This document shows, piece after piece, positions 35,614 to 43,365 of a stretch of DNA of 64,000 nt. Made by a program: the position numbers and the translations under genes. This DNA comes from Streptomyces spororaveus (GTDB taxonomy: Bacteria; Actinomycetota; Actinomycetes; Streptomycetales; Streptomycetaceae): positions 4,044,001 to 4,108,000 of the forward strand of contig NZ_BNED01000005.1 in NCBI RefSeq assembly GCF_016755875.1, given 5' to 3'. The notes under the pieces were generated by a model. The model was not told the origin of the DNA. It worked only from the letters and a program-made list of their open reading frames with translations, and searched no databases. Position 1 is the stretch's first letter. Each line of letters begins with the position of its first letter.

Positions 35614-35650
35614 GGTGGATAACTGTGGACAACCCCTCGGTTGTGAATAA
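35614..35650 (-). promoter_or_regulatory. Cluster of three DnaA-box-like 9-mers
   Basis: Read on the minus strand the sites are TTATTCACA (35642-35650, 8/9), TTGTCCACA (35624-35632, a perfect Streptomyces-type DnaA box) and TTATCCACC (35614-35622, 8/9), all in one orientation within 37 bp. No oriC genes are near, so this is more likely a DnaA-titration or DnaA-regulated promoter site upstream of the tad/ssd operon than an origin. Confidence 0.5.
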
Positions 35651-35817
35651 CCCGGTCACCCTCTCAGGTGAGTTCCGGAGCGAGGCGGAACCACTACGCA
35701 CCGTCACGAGTCTGATGTGGTGAGGGCCTTCGCCGCGTCGGCCCCGCACAAGAGGAGGGGCCGGAGGATGGTCACTTGGGGCCGAAGGCAGGGACGCGAA
35801 CCGCGTCCGGACATGCG

Positions 35818-35850
35818 ACGACCCCCGCCGGGGGGGAGAGCGGGGGTCGT
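35818..35850. terminator. Stable hairpin upstream of the HAD-IB gene
   Basis: ACGACCCCCGC (35818-35828) pairs perfectly with GCGGGGGTCGT (35840-35850), with an 11-nt G-rich loop. It sits between two divergent genes, so it cannot end either of their mRNAs. It may be a leader attenuator or mark the end of a small unannotated transcript. Confidence 0.5.
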
Positions 35851-35998
35851 CCCCACGGTCCGACTCGGGGGGGGAGGAGCCAGACCGGGTTAGCACGGTC
35901 GCGAACGATCCGTGACTTCCATGGTGTACCCGAGAGCCTTCTCAGGCAAACCCACGCGCCACACCTTACGCCGAATGGTGGGCGCATATGCTCGGGGC

Positions 35999-36850
35999 GT
36001 GGAAAATCAGCCCTTGCCGCACTCCTCGCCTCGCACGGCAGCCTTCTTCGACCTGGACAAGACGGTCATTGCGAAGTCGAGCACCTTGACGTTCAGCAAG
36101 TCCTTCTACCAAGGCGGCCTGATCAACCGGCGAGCCGTGTTGCGCACCGCGTACACGCAGTTCATCTTCCTGGCCGGCGGCGCCGACCACGATCAGATGG
36201 AACGGATGCGCGAGTACCTGTCCGCCCTCTGTAAGGGGTGGAACGTGCAGCAGGTGCGGGAGATCGTCGCCGAGACCCTGCACGACCTCATCGACCCGAT
36301 CATCTACGACGAGGCCGCGTCCCTGATCGAAGCCCACCACACCGCCGGCCGCGACGTGGTGATCGTGTCCACCTCGGGCGCGGAAGTCGTCGAGCCCATC
36401 GGGGAGATGCTCGGCGCGGACCGGGTCGTCGCCACCCGCATGGTCGTGGGTGAGGACGGTTGCTTCACCGGCGAGATCGAGTACTACGCCTACGGGCCCA
36501 CCAAGGCCGAGGCCGTACGCGAACTCGCGGAGTCCGAGGGGTACGACCTCACCCGGTGCTACGCCTACAGCGACTCGGCCACCGACGTCCCGATGCTCGA
36601 AGCCGTCGGGCACCCCCACGCCGTCAACCCCGACCGGGCGCTGCGGCGGGAGGCCGTGGCGCGCGAATGGCCGGTCCTGGTCTTCAACCGGCCCGTGCGG
36701 CTGAAGCAGCGCCTCCCCGGACTCTCCATGCCGACCCGGCCCGCCCTGGTCGCCGCGGCAGCTGTGGGCGCGGCGGCCGCCACCGCCGGGCTGGTCTGGT
36801 ACGCGAGCCGGCGCCGCGCCCACGCGCTCGCCGCGACCCGCTCTGCCTGA
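35999..36850 (+). CDS. HAD-IB family phosphatase with C-terminal membrane anchor
   Basis: The 283-aa protein has a SerB-like HAD fold. The nucleophile motif is FFDLDKTV (D18, D20), motif II is VIVSTSGAE, and motif III/IV is CYAYSDSATDVPMLEAVG. After the HAD domain a C-terminal hydrophobic segment (ALVAAAAVGAAAATAGLVWY) is followed by arginines, which suggests a tail anchor in the membrane. Substrate unknown; related proteins dephosphorylate phosphoserine or phospholipid-like substrates. GTG 35999 (MENQPLPHSS) is preferred but has a weak ribosome site; ATG 35975 is an alternative. The neighbouring downstream region holds the candidate small RNA. Confidence 0.85.
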   Translation: MENQPLPHSSPRTAAFFDLDKTVIAKSSTLTFSKSFYQGGLINRRAVLRTAYTQFIFLAGGADHDQMERMREYLSALCKGWNVQQVREIVAETLHDLIDPIIYDEAASLIEAHHTAGRDVVIVSTSGAEVVEPIGEMLGADRVVATRMVVGEDGCFTGEIEYYAYGPTKAEAVRELAESEGYDLTRCYAYSDSATDVPMLEAVGHPHAVNPDRALRREAVAREWPVLVFNRPVRLKQRLPGLSMPTRPALVAAAAVGAAAATAGLVWYASRRRAHALAATRSA

Positions 36851-36908
36851 ATGTCCTGACCTGCACTGATAAGACCTGTCCGGTTCGCCCTTGGTCGTCC
36901 CGGAAAGT

Positions 36909-36940
36909 AAAAACTGGAGCCAGGGGTTTCGCATGGCTCC
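36909..36940 (-). terminator. Intrinsic terminator with T5 tract, minus strand
   Basis: GGAGCCA (36916-36922) pairs with TGGCTCC (36934-36940); read leftward the stem is followed by AGTTTTTAC. A true T-tract is uncommon in this genome, which argues that a specific leftward transcript ends here. Confidence 0.75.
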
Positions 36941-37105
36941 GAAGCGGAGTACAAATAAAGCAACGGCCCGCGAGACCAAAGAACATCCGAGAGGATCATC
37001 TTTAAAACGCAGTAAGGCCCACGGACCGAAGCATGAGCGCCGAGCACCCACGCGACGTCGACCCGTCGATTACGGGCCAGCCGCACCAGGTAACGGGCAA
37101 AGACC
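36909..37105 (-). ncRNA. Candidate 6S-like structured RNA (boundaries and strand uncertain)
   Basis: A leftward transcript ending at the T-tract terminator (36909) would contain GCGGCTGGCCCG (complement of 37073-37084). It can pair with CGGGCCGTTGC (complement of 36960-36970) as an 11-bp stem with one bulge, closing about 100 nt of partly unpaired RNA. 6S RNAs have a similar long irregular hairpin with a large bubble. As I recall, a 6S-like RNA named scr3559 lies at the matching place in S. coelicolor. No promoter could be fixed, so the 5' end is a guess. Confidence 0.4.
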
Positions 37106-37157
37106 CCGACCTGATGGGCAACTATCGAGGACGCTTGGTAACTGGGCGTAAATGCCA

Positions 37158-37189
37158 GCGGCGACACCAAAGCAAGACGGTGTCGCCGC
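37158..37189 (-). terminator. Perfect 11-bp hairpin downstream of the Fic-like gene
   Basis: GCGGCGACACC (37158-37168) and GGTGTCGCCGC (37179-37189) enclose a 10-nt loop. It lies 84 bp past the Fic-like gene stop on the minus strand. No T-run follows on either strand. It could equally be part of a structured RNA. Confidence 0.55.
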
Positions 37190-37272
37190 AACCCGTGTCC
37201 GGGGCCGAACGGCTGTAACACGCGGATCGGGTGGGTCCGCGGACAGGCGGGGAACGGGCGGGAACGGACGGA

Positions 37273-38094
37273 TCAGGCCGCGCCGCGCTGCAGGGCTTCG
37301 CAGACCGCCGTCGACTCCCGGACACCCAGCTCGATCGCCCGGCCGCAGTGGCCGATCCACGCCGACATGCCCTCCGGGGTCCCGGAGACGTAGCCCTCGA
37401 AAGCGGCCAGGTAGGCGTCGCTCCCCTGCTCCGCGTGGCCGACCTCCGCCGGACAGATGGCCTTCGGGTCCAGGCCGCTGTTGATCAGGACGATCCGCTC
37501 CGCCGCCCGTGCGACCAAGCCGTTGTACGAGGCGAACGGGCGCAGGGCCAGCAGCTCGCCGTGCACCACCGCCGCCGTGATCAGGGCCGGGGCGGAACCG
37601 CCCGCGATGATCAGGCGGGACAGCCCGTCGAGGCGGCCCGCCACCTCCTCGGCGCTCGGCAGCGGGAGTCCGACCAGGGGCTCGGTCACCGGTTCGCCCG
37701 CCAGCCGGGGACGGCCCACCACGTCGCCGTCCGCCGTCGACCCGCACGCCACCAGGTGCAGCCGCGCCAGGACCCGTAGCGGCGACTGCCGCCAGATGCT
37801 CAGCAGTTGGCCGGCCTCCGCCGTCAGCCGCAGCGCCGCGCCCACCGTCAGGGCCTCCGGCTCCGACCCGAAGTCGGTCCGGCGGCGCACCTCCTCCAGC
37901 GCCCAGTCCGCGCCGGACAGCGCCGCGCTCCCGCGGGCGCCACGCAGGGCCGCCTCCGAGGTGATCTCACCGCTGCGGCGACGCATCACGCGGTGCCCGT
38001 AGACACGGTCCACGGCCTTGCGTACGGAATCGACGGACTCGGCGACACCGGGCAGCCCGGCCAGGGGGGCCAGCGGGTCAGAAGCGCTACTCAT
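37273..38094 (-). CDS. Degenerate Fic-domain protein
   Basis: The 273-aa protein contains AAVVHGELLALRPFASYNGLVARAAE, shown here by position: it follows the Fic pattern in which HPFxxGNGRxxR is preceded by a conserved His, but the catalytic His is Arg185, the glycine-loop GNGR is YNGL (190-193) and the last Arg (R196) is kept. Upstream, RGARGSAALSGADW resembles the Fic N-terminal helix. The protein therefore probably has the Fic fold without normal AMP-transfer activity. Relatives in Streptomyces are often labelled oxidoreductase without basis. The ATG at 38094 lacks a clear ribosome site. It diverges from the CooC-like ATPase gene. Confidence 0.75.
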   Translation of the reverse strand: MSSASDPLAPLAGLPGVAESVDSVRKAVDRVYGHRVMRRRSGEITSEAALRGARGSAALSGADWALEEVRRRTDFGSEPEALTVGAALRLTAEAGQLLSIWRQSPLRVLARLHLVACGSTADGDVVGRPRLAGEPVTEPLVGLPLPSAEEVAGRLDGLSRLIIAGGSAPALITAAVVHGELLALRPFASYNGLVARAAERIVLINSGLDPKAICPAEVGHAEQGSDAYLAAFEGYVSGTPEGMSAWIGHCGRAIELGVRESTAVCEALQRGAA

Positions 38095-38203
38095 AAGTAG
38101 GGAGCCTACGCACTGCGCACCCTCGACACCGACCCCTCCTTGGAGTGGTCTTCTTCACTCACCTTGACAACACAGTGCTATCGAACCACTACGCTTGGTG
38201 AAC

Positions 38204-39226
38204 ATGAAGATCGCTTTCGTAGGGAAGGGCGGCAGCGGCAAGACGACCCTGTCCTCCCTCTTCATCCGCCACCTCGCCGCCAATGAGGCCCCTGTCGTCG
38301 CGGTGGACGCCGACATCAACCAGCACCTGGGCGCCGCGCTCGGCCTCACCGAGGAGGAGGCCGCCACACTGCCCGCCCTCGGCGCGCACCTGCCCCTGAT
38401 CAAGGAGTACCTGCGGGGCTCCAATCCGCGCATCGCGTCCGCCGACACGATGATCAAGACCACCCCGCCCGGCCGCGGCTCGCGCCTGCTGCGCGTCACC
38501 GAGGACAACCCGGTCTACGAGGCCTGCGCGCGCACGCTCCTGCTCGACGGGGAGCCCGTACGGCTCATGGCCACCGGGCCGTTCACCGAGGCCGACCTGG
38601 GCGTGGCCTGCTACCACTCCAAGGTCGGAGCGGTCGAGCTCTGCCTCAACCACCTGGTGGACGGCCCGGACGAGTACGTGGTCGTCGACATGACGGCCGG
38701 CTCGGACTCCTTCGCCTCGGGCATGTTCACCCGATTCGACGTAACCTTCCTGGTCGCCGAACCGACCCGCAAGGGCGTCTCCGTCTACCGCCAGTACAAG
38801 GAGTACGCACGGGACTTCGGGGTCGCCCTCAAGGTCATCGGCAACAAGGTCCAGGGACCCGAGGACATCGAGTTCCTCCAGGACGAGGTGGGCGAGGACC
38901 TGCTCGTCACCGTCGGGCACTCGGACTGGGTACGGGCGATGGAGAAGGGCCGTCCGGCCTCCTTCGAGCTGCTGGAGGCGTCCAACCGGTTCGCCCTCCA
39001 GGAGCTCCAGGACGCCGCCGACGACTCCTACGCGCACCGTGACTGGGCCCGGTACACGGAGCAGATGGTGAGCTTCCACCTCAAGAACGCGGAGAGCTGG
39101 GGCAACGCCAAGACCGGGGCCGACCTGGCGGACCAGGTCGACCCCGATTTCGTCCTGCGCGAGGGGGCCGAGGCGCTCGTCAGCCCTCGTTCGCACTCTC
39201 CCCGGCCGGCTCCGCAGCCGGCTTGA
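38204..39226 (+). CDS. CooC/MinD-like ATP-binding protein
   Basis: The 340-aa P-loop NTPase of the MinD/Mrp/ArsA superfamily has the deviant Walker A KGGSGKTT at residues 8-15 (MKIAFVGKGGSGKTTLSSLF) and a Walker A'-like AVDADINQHLG. The length and KIAFVGKGGSGKTT start resemble CooC, a nickel-insertion ATPase for CO dehydrogenase, but no nickel enzyme lies nearby, so that role is not supported. The ATG at 38204 is used; in-frame TTG and GTG lie just upstream. Its last 47 bp overlap tail-to-tail with the next gene on the opposite strand. Confidence 0.85.
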   Translation: MKIAFVGKGGSGKTTLSSLFIRHLAANEAPVVAVDADINQHLGAALGLTEEEAATLPALGAHLPLIKEYLRGSNPRIASADTMIKTTPPGRGSRLLRVTEDNPVYEACARTLLLDGEPVRLMATGPFTEADLGVACYHSKVGAVELCLNHLVDGPDEYVVVDMTAGSDSFASGMFTRFDVTFLVAEPTRKGVSVYRQYKEYARDFGVALKVIGNKVQGPEDIEFLQDEVGEDLLVTVGHSDWVRAMEKGRPASFELLEASNRFALQELQDAADDSYAHRDWARYTEQMVSFHLKNAESWGNAKTGADLADQVDPDFVLREGAEALVSPRSHSPRPAPQPA

Positions 39227-40487
39227 CGCCCGCGGGGGCGGCCGGCTTCGCCGGCGGCCCCGCGGTCAGGAACTTGGCCCAGCCCTCCTTCGGCGTCTCA
39301 CCGACGTCGAGGCCGCGCATCCACTCCAGGGTCTTCGGGTCCTGCGCGTCCAGCCAGTCAGCCAGCTCCCGGAACGGGACGCAGCGGACCTCCTTCTGGG
39401 TGCACATGGTCTTGATGGACTCCTCGACGGCGCGCATGTAGGTGCCGCCGTTCCAGGACTCGAAGTGGTTGCCGATGATCAGCGGTGCGCGGTTGCCCTG
39501 GTAGACCCGGTCGAAGGCCTCCCGCAGGCCGTCGCGCATCTGGTCGCCCCAGTAGGCGTGCTGGGAGGGGTCGCCCTGCGAGGTCGTCCCGGACTGGTTG
39601 ACCATGTAGTTGTAGTCCATGCTCAGCGTGTCGAAGGCGCGCCCCGGCATGGGCACCAGCTGGAGCGGGATGTCCCAGAGCCCGTCCGTCTTCTTGGGCC
39701 AGATCTGCTTGCTGATGCCGCTGGAGTCGTAGCGGAAGCCCATGTCCTTCGCGGCCAGCATGAAGTTCTTCTGACCTTCGAGGCAGGGGGTGCGGGCGCC
39801 GATGAGCTCCTTGTCGTAGTTGAAGGGCAGCGCCTCCTGGTCCTTCAGACCGGAGTTGGTCTTCCAGTTCTTGACGAAGGACTTGGCCTGGTTGATCTCG
39901 CTCTTCCACTCCTCGACGGACCAGGTGCCGACACCGCCGTCCGGGCCGCAGAAGTGCCCGTTGAAGTGGGTGCCGATCTCATTGCCCTCCAGCCAGGCCG
40001 CGCGGACCTGGGCGGCGGTGTCCTTGATGCCCTGGAGGTCGCCGAAGCCGATGTCGGAGAGGCCGGACGAGTGCTGGGGCGCCGTATAGAGGGAACGTTT
40101 CTCCTCCGGGAGCATGTAGACGCCGCTGAGGAAGTACGTCATGCGCGCGTTGTACTTCTTGCCGACCTCCCGGAAGTGCGAGAAGAGCTTCTGACTGTCC
40201 TCGCCGGCCCCGTCCCACGAGAACACGACGAACTGCGGCGGCTTCTCGCCGGGCTTGAGCTTCTGCGGCTTCTGCACGTTCGGCTGCATGCCGGTGTACG
40301 CGGTCGAACCGTCGCCGATGGGCCGGTTGACGCTGCCGGGGGCCTCCGGGGCGGCGGGCCCCTTCAATGCGTTCGGGGCGCCGGGAGCCGGGGACTTGAC
40401 GGGTTCCGAGGTGCTGCATCCGGCGACCCCCAGGACCAGCGCCGTGGCGACCAGGCCGCCGGCGATCTTCTTCGTGGCGACGATCAT
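39180..40487 (-). CDS. Secreted polysaccharide-deacetylase-like lipoprotein
   Basis: The 435-aa protein has a lipoprotein signal with lipobox GVAGC (C24). The body follows the NodB order. Motif 1 is FSWDGAGE (D92), motif 2 is THFNGH (H174, H178, metal ligands), motif 3 is GARTPCLEGQ, and a late GNHFESWNGG replaces the usual motif 5. This suggests removal of acetyl groups from cell-wall or exopolysaccharide sugars outside the cell, although the motif 1 TFDDG is changed to SWDGA, so activity should be checked. ATG 40487 has GAGAGGTGG upstream. Its 3' end overlaps the convergent CooC-like gene. Confidence 0.85.
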   Translation of the reverse strand: MIVATKKIAGGLVATALVLGVAGCSTSEPVKSPAPGAPNALKGPAAPEAPGSVNRPIGDGSTAYTGMQPNVQKPQKLKPGEKPPQFVVFSWDGAGEDSQKLFSHFREVGKKYNARMTYFLSGVYMLPEEKRSLYTAPQHSSGLSDIGFGDLQGIKDTAAQVRAAWLEGNEIGTHFNGHFCGPDGGVGTWSVEEWKSEINQAKSFVKNWKTNSGLKDQEALPFNYDKELIGARTPCLEGQKNFMLAAKDMGFRYDSSGISKQIWPKKTDGLWDIPLQLVPMPGRAFDTLSMDYNYMVNQSGTTSQGDPSQHAYWGDQMRDGLREAFDRVYQGNRAPLIIGNHFESWNGGTYMRAVEESIKTMCTQKEVRCVPFRELADWLDAQDPKTLEWMRGLDVGETPKEGWAKFLTAGPPAKPAAPAGVKPAAEPAGESANEG

Positions 40488-40722
40488 CCGCCCCACCTCT
40501 CCCTCGCAGTTCCATCGCGGGACTTCCGCGCCGCAACGTCCCATGCGGTCCGCTCTGAAGAAGATGTGACAAGCCGTACAAAATGCTTAATCACCCCTGA
40601 GTGCTAATTCATAGCCCATTTGCCCGTATTATTCACCGCTCACCTTTACTCTCCATTACCATCCATTTACCGAGTGTTGAGACTCCCGCCGCTTCATCCC
40701 TCCCCAGAGGAGACGGGACCCG

Positions 40723-43164
40723 ATGACAGCCACCTCCCCCGCACGCACCGCCCAAGAGATCCGCAAGGACCTTCCCGCAGACTTCTCCGCCTCCATCGCG
40801 GTCTTCCTGATCGCACTGCCGCTCTCGCTCGGCATCGCCCTGGCCACCGGCGCCCCGCTCCAGGCGGGGCTGGTCGCCGCGGCGGTCGGCGGGATCGTCG
40901 CCGGGCGCCTCGGCGGCGCACCGCTCCAGGTGAGCGGGCCCGCCGCCGGACTCACCGTGGTCACAGCCGAGTTGATCCAGCACTACGGATGGCGCACCAC
41001 CTGCGCCATCACCGTGCTCGCCGGCGTGTGCCAGCTCGGCCTCGCCGCGCTGCGCACCGCCCGGTCGGCGCTCATGGTCAGCCCGGCCATCGTGCACGGC
41101 CTGCTCGCCGGGATCGGCGTGACGATCGCCCTCGCCCAGCTGCACATCGTGCTCGGCGGCAACCCGCAGAGTTCCGCCGTGGCCAACGTCCTCGGGCTGC
41201 CCGCACAGTTGGCCGATCTGCATCCCGCGGCACTGGGCGTCAGCACCCTGACCCTCACCGTCCTGCTCGCCTGGCCGTGGCTGCCCGGACGGGCCGGCCG
41301 GTTCCTGCGCAAGGCTCCCGCCGCACTGGCGGCGGTGGCCGCGGCCACCGCCGCGGCCGCGCTGTCCGGGCTCGCCCTGCCCCGGGTGGACCTGCCGTCC
41401 TGGCGCAGCCATGCCCTGCCCGAGCTGCCCGAGGGCCCCGTCCTCGGCATCCTCGCCGCCGTCCTGACCATCGCCCTGGTCGGCAGTGTGCAGTCCCTGC
41501 TCTCCGCGGTCGCGACCGACAAGCTGATCGCCTCCGAGCGGCGCACGGACAAGCGCCCCCCGCGTACCGACCTCAACCGCGAGCTGTGGGGGCAGGGTGC
41601 GGCGAACATCGTCTCCGGCGCGCTCGGAGGACTGCCCGTCTCCGGTGTGGCCGTCCGGAGCGTGGCCAACGTCAAGTCCGGTGCGGTCAGCCGGAGATCG
41701 ACCATGCTGCACGGTCTCTGGGTGGTGCTGGCGGCCGGCCTGCTCGTCCCGGTCCTCGACCTGATCCCGCTCGCCGCGCTGGCCGCCCTGGTGATGGCGG
41801 TCGGCTTCCAGATGGTCAGCATCACGCACCTTCGCAGCGTCACCCGGCACCGGGAGGTCGTGGTCTACGGCACGACCATCGTCGCCGTGGTGCTCGGCGG
41901 GGTCCTGGAGGGCGTGGCCATCGGTATCGCGGTGGCCGTCGCGCTGGCCCTGCACCGGCTGGCCCGGACCCGGATCACCGTGGAACAGCTGGACGGCGGC
42001 GTCCACCGGGTGCGGGCGCGCGGGCAGTTGACCTTCCTCGCGGTGCCCCGGCTGAGCCGGGTGCTGAACCAGATTCCGCACGACCGGCACGCGGTGGTCG
42101 AGCTGGACGGCTCGTTCATGGACCACGCGGCCTACGAGACGCTGCACGACTGGCAGGACTCCCACCTGGCGCACGGGGGCTCGCTGGAGGTCACAGGCCG
42201 CGCCGGGGCTTCGGCCCGGCGGCCCGAAGCCGCACCCGGAGCGGACTCCGGAGCCGTGCCCGTCGGTGAGCCCGCCGACGGAAGCCGCCACGCGGACCGG
42301 TCCCGCCGCGCGCCGCAGCGCGGGGTGCACCAGTGCTGCCGCCCCTGGACTCCGTGGCAGAACCACTGCGACCACCGCCCCGCGGGCACCCGTACGCTCA
42401 CCGCCGCGGCCGCGGCCAAGGCGGCCGCGGCGGTCACCGAGGCGGAGGCGAAGGCCGCCGGTGAGCAGGCCGCCTCGCCCGCTCCCCGGCGGCGGGGCGC
42501 GGGCCAACTGGCCAGCGGGATCGGCGCCTTCCAGCGCGACACCGCCCCCCACGTGCGGGACGAGCTGGCCCGGCTGGCCCGCGAGGGGCAGCGGCCCTCG
42601 CAGCTCTTCCTCACCTGCGCGGACTCCCGTCTGGTGACCAGCATGATCACGGCCAGCGGCCCGGGCGACCTGTTCACGGTCCGCAACGTCGGCAACCTGG
42701 TCCCGCTGCCCGGCGCGGAGTCCACCGACGACTCGGTCGCCGCGGCCATCGAGTACGCCGTGGACGTCCTGCAGGTGGAGAGCATCACGGTGTGCGGGCA
42801 CTCGGGCTGCGGGGCCATGCAGGCCCTGCTCAGTTCCACGCCCGGGGCCCCGATGACCCCGCTGCGCCGCTGGCTCCGGCACGGGCTGCCCAGCCTCGAG
42901 CGGATGGCCAGCCGCCACCACGCCTGGGCCCGGATCTCGGGCCGGCTCCCGGCGGACGCGGTGGAGCAGCTGTGCCTGACCAACGTGGTCCAGCAGCTGG
43001 AGCACCTGCGGGCCCACGAATCGGTGGCCAGGCGGCTCGCCGAGGGCACCCTGGAGCTGCACGGGATGTACTTCCACGTGGGCGAGGCGCAGGCGTATCT
43101 GCTGTCCGAGGGCGAGGACTTCTTCGACTGCCGGGTCTTCGACAGCGTGGGTCAGCACGCCTGA
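40723..43164 (+). CDS. SulP anion transporter fused to beta-carbonic anhydrase
   Basis: The 813-aa protein joins three domains. Residues about 15-420 form a SulP/SLC26 membrane transporter. Residues about 430-500 form a STAS domain (VELDGSFMDHAAYETLHDW). Residues about 585-813 form a beta-class carbonic anhydrase with zinc ligands C632 (TCADSR), H693 and C696 (CGHSGCG). A linker rich in Ala, Pro and Arg joins them and contains a HQCCRPWTPW cysteine pair. The fusion suggests coupled bicarbonate uptake and hydration. ATG 40723 is supported by AGAGGAG about 9 nt upstream. The preceding 235 bp are AT-richer and probably hold its promoter. Confidence 0.93.
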   Translation: MTATSPARTAQEIRKDLPADFSASIAVFLIALPLSLGIALATGAPLQAGLVAAAVGGIVAGRLGGAPLQVSGPAAGLTVVTAELIQHYGWRTTCAITVLAGVCQLGLAALRTARSALMVSPAIVHGLLAGIGVTIALAQLHIVLGGNPQSSAVANVLGLPAQLADLHPAALGVSTLTLTVLLAWPWLPGRAGRFLRKAPAALAAVAAATAAAALSGLALPRVDLPSWRSHALPELPEGPVLGILAAVLTIALVGSVQSLLSAVATDKLIASERRTDKRPPRTDLNRELWGQGAANIVSGALGGLPVSGVAVRSVANVKSGAVSRRSTMLHGLWVVLAAGLLVPVLDLIPLAALAALVMAVGFQMVSITHLRSVTRHREVVVYGTTIVAVVLGGVLEGVAIGIAVAVALALHRLARTRITVEQLDGGVHRVRARGQLTFLAVPRLSRVLNQIPHDRHAVVELDGSFMDHAAYETLHDWQDSHLAHGGSLEVTGRAGASARRPEAAPGADSGAVPVGEPADGSRHADRSRRAPQRGVHQCCRPWTPWQNHCDHRPAGTRTLTAAAAAKAAAAVTEAEAKAAGEQAASPAPRRRGAGQLASGIGAFQRDTAPHVRDELARLAREGQRPSQLFLTCADSRLVTSMITASGPGDLFTVRNVGNLVPLPGAESTDDSVAAAIEYAVDVLQVESITVCGHSGCGAMQALLSSTPGAPMTPLRRWLRHGLPSLERMASRHHAWARISGRLPADAVEQLCLTNVVQQLEHLRAHESVARRLAEGTLELHGMYFHVGEAQAYLLSEGEDFFDCRVFDSVGQHA

Positions 43165-43196
43165 ACCGATACCCTCCCGTATTCGTGCAATCGTTT

Positions 43197-43229
43197 GGCC
43201 CCTTCCCGCCCCTGCGGCGGGGAGGGGCC
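43197..43229 (+). terminator. Terminator after the SulP-carbonic anhydrase gene
   Basis: GGCCCCTTCCCGCC (43197-43210) pairs with GGCGGGGAGGGGCC (43216-43229), 14 bp with one G-T pair, 33 bp after the stop codon. Confidence 0.75.
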
Positions 43230-43365
43230 ATTCGCACTCCGTTCTCGCGCGGGCCGGATCGTGATATAGGTCTAAACCAATTCTCGGCTACCCCTTGTCA
43301 CCTGGGCCGCTGACTGATGAGCTATGCCCGGGGACACAACGGACACCCTGGGAAAGGGAGATGTC

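Larger units (their letters stand above)
35523..35998. other. Divergent intergenic region with DnaA-box cluster and hairpin
   Basis: About 476 bp between the tad operon (leftward) and the HAD-IB gene (rightward). It contains the DnaA-box-like cluster at 35614-35650 and a stable hairpin at 35818-35850, followed by a G-rich purine run (GGGGGGGGAGGAG near 35867-35879). No convincing small gene was found; promoters of both flanking genes must lie here. Confidence 0.6.
36851..37272. other. Gene-free region between HAD-IB and Fic-like genes
   Basis: This 422-bp stretch is less GC-rich than its neighbours and has no protein-like frame with a ribosome binding site. It contains a T-tract terminator on the minus strand, a long-range complementary pair and a perfect hairpin. 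It is described further under the candidate ncRNA entry. Confidence 0.6.

Noticed and set aside
35614..35650. Replication origin
   Set aside because: Only three boxes, no dnaA/dnaN or AT-rich unwinding region; a regulatory site is more plausible.
38204..39226. CO-dehydrogenase maturation role for the CooC-like protein
   Set aside because: No nickel or CO dehydrogenase genes nearby; only the general MinD/CooC fold is supported.
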